In this document: positions 63,295-64,000 of the stretch, in pieces
Layout of the letters: each line of letters opens with the position of its first letter
How positions within the stretch are numbered: position 1 is the stretch's first letter
Source: Cyanoderma ruficeps
Lineage: Eukaryota; Chordata; Aves; Passeriformes; Timaliidae
DNA length: 64,000 nucleotides
Direction: 5' to 3'
Assembly (NCBI GenBank): GCA_008694505.1
Contig: VZDJ01000219.1
Span: forward strand, 2,272,526 to 2,336,525
Notes under the pieces: generated by a model
Seen by the model: the letters and a program-made list of their open reading frames with translations, nothing else
What the model was told of the DNA's origin: nothing
Database searches by the model: none
Position numbers and translations under genes: made by a program

Positions 63295-64000
63295 GGATAA
63301 AAACCCCATGATGCTGGGATAATTAAAATAATTAGATTAAATTTAAATTAAAGTAGAATTCAAAACCATGCTATACTAAGAAAAAAATCATAATTTTCAG
63401 GGAAAAAAATTGAATCTAAATTAAATTCCTATTCTCCACTACTCACAGCTGAGCAAATGGATACTTTAAATTCAGTAAGTGAATCAGTACTATTAAACAA
63501 GAAAACTTTGTATATTTGTATATTTTAAAACACAATCTGTAAAAAATTACTTCATAATTTCAGGTTTCTTTATTCTGTCAAGTCATTCTATTTATTCCAA
63601 GTTCTTCTTTTGCCTTCTTATTCTACAGATCATCATCACATCTTAAAATGCCAAAGTTTCTGTTTTATAAATATCACACCTGTATGGTTAAGAGGATAAG
63701 TTGCCACACTTCTGAAATAGTTTTTGAGGTACATTTTCTTAAACTGGATACTAAGATCCTAAGGAGTAAAACAGACACCAGAGAAAAACTAGGTAAATTC
63801 TATTCCATTATGATTTTGTGAGCTGTAGACATATTGAGAAAAGAGATAGAGATCAACAAAAAAATCACTCTAAAACAAAACTCCAGAGGAATTTTGTTAA
63901 CAAGGGCTGTTCTGCTCAGGTAGTGATGGCCACAAAAAGCATCACACAGCAAACCTCGTGTGAGATAGATACGCTGGGATCAAGGTGCAATATTGTTACG
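63295..64000. other. TENM2 intron, nothing recognised
   Basis: About 700 bp of AT-rich unique sequence after the last LTR. Confidence 0.6.

Noticed and set aside
36760..64000. Search for the upstream TENM2 exon with the start codon
   Set aside because: No minus-strand segment resembling the expected N-terminus was found; it probably lies beyond the window.

Overview
This window is vertebrate nuclear DNA, most likely from a bird and probably a songbird. It is AT-rich and CpG-poor, with few interspersed repeats. Those I recognise are 3' ends of CR1 LINEs and solo LTRs of endogenous retroviruses that resemble avian families. The class is well supported by the sequence; the passerine call rests on remembered LTR sequence. 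There are no operons, CRISPR arrays, tRNAs, rRNAs or prokaryotic features.

I can support only one protein-coding segment, a single internal exon on the minus strand at 36484-36759. It encodes 92 codon-equivalents of the cytoplasmic N-terminal domain of teneurin-2 (TENM2/ODZ2), a large type II transmembrane synaptic adhesion protein. The exon has a strong acceptor with a long pyrimidine tract, a GT donor, and phase 1 at both ends. It is a GC- and CpG-rich spike in AT-rich DNA. On this reading everything else is TENM2 intron: at least 27 kb upstream of the exon in transcription direction (36760-64000) and at least 36 kb downstream (1-36483). I found neither the exon with the start codon nor the following exon.

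Layout along the plus strand: 1-36 kb is mostly unique intron with microsatellites, one old dispersed-repeat candidate (about 11.33-11.56 kb), two possible conserved noncoding elements (about 11.9-12.2 and 16.9-17.3 kb), a coding-like relic (about 25.9-26.1 kb) and a small minisatellite (about 36.0 kb). The TENM2 exon follows at 36.5-36.8 kb. The 37-64 kb part is richer in mobile elements: LTRs at 37.0, 45.3, 49.6, 58.5 and 62.8 kb, and CR1 3' ends at 40.1 and 62.6 kb. Four LTRs have target-site duplications (TSDs) and TG...CA ends that can be read by eye; the fifth has a TSD but one eroded end. The duplications are 6 bp for four of them (class II, ERVK-like) and 5 bp for one (class III, ERVL-like). 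The LTRs at 45.3 and 58.5 kb belong to the same family and lie in opposite orientations.

I see no sign of a novel multi-gene system. The items most worth following up are the CpG-dense exon, the LTR only about 265 bp from its acceptor, the inverted LTR pair, and the coding-like relic at 25.9-26.1 kb.
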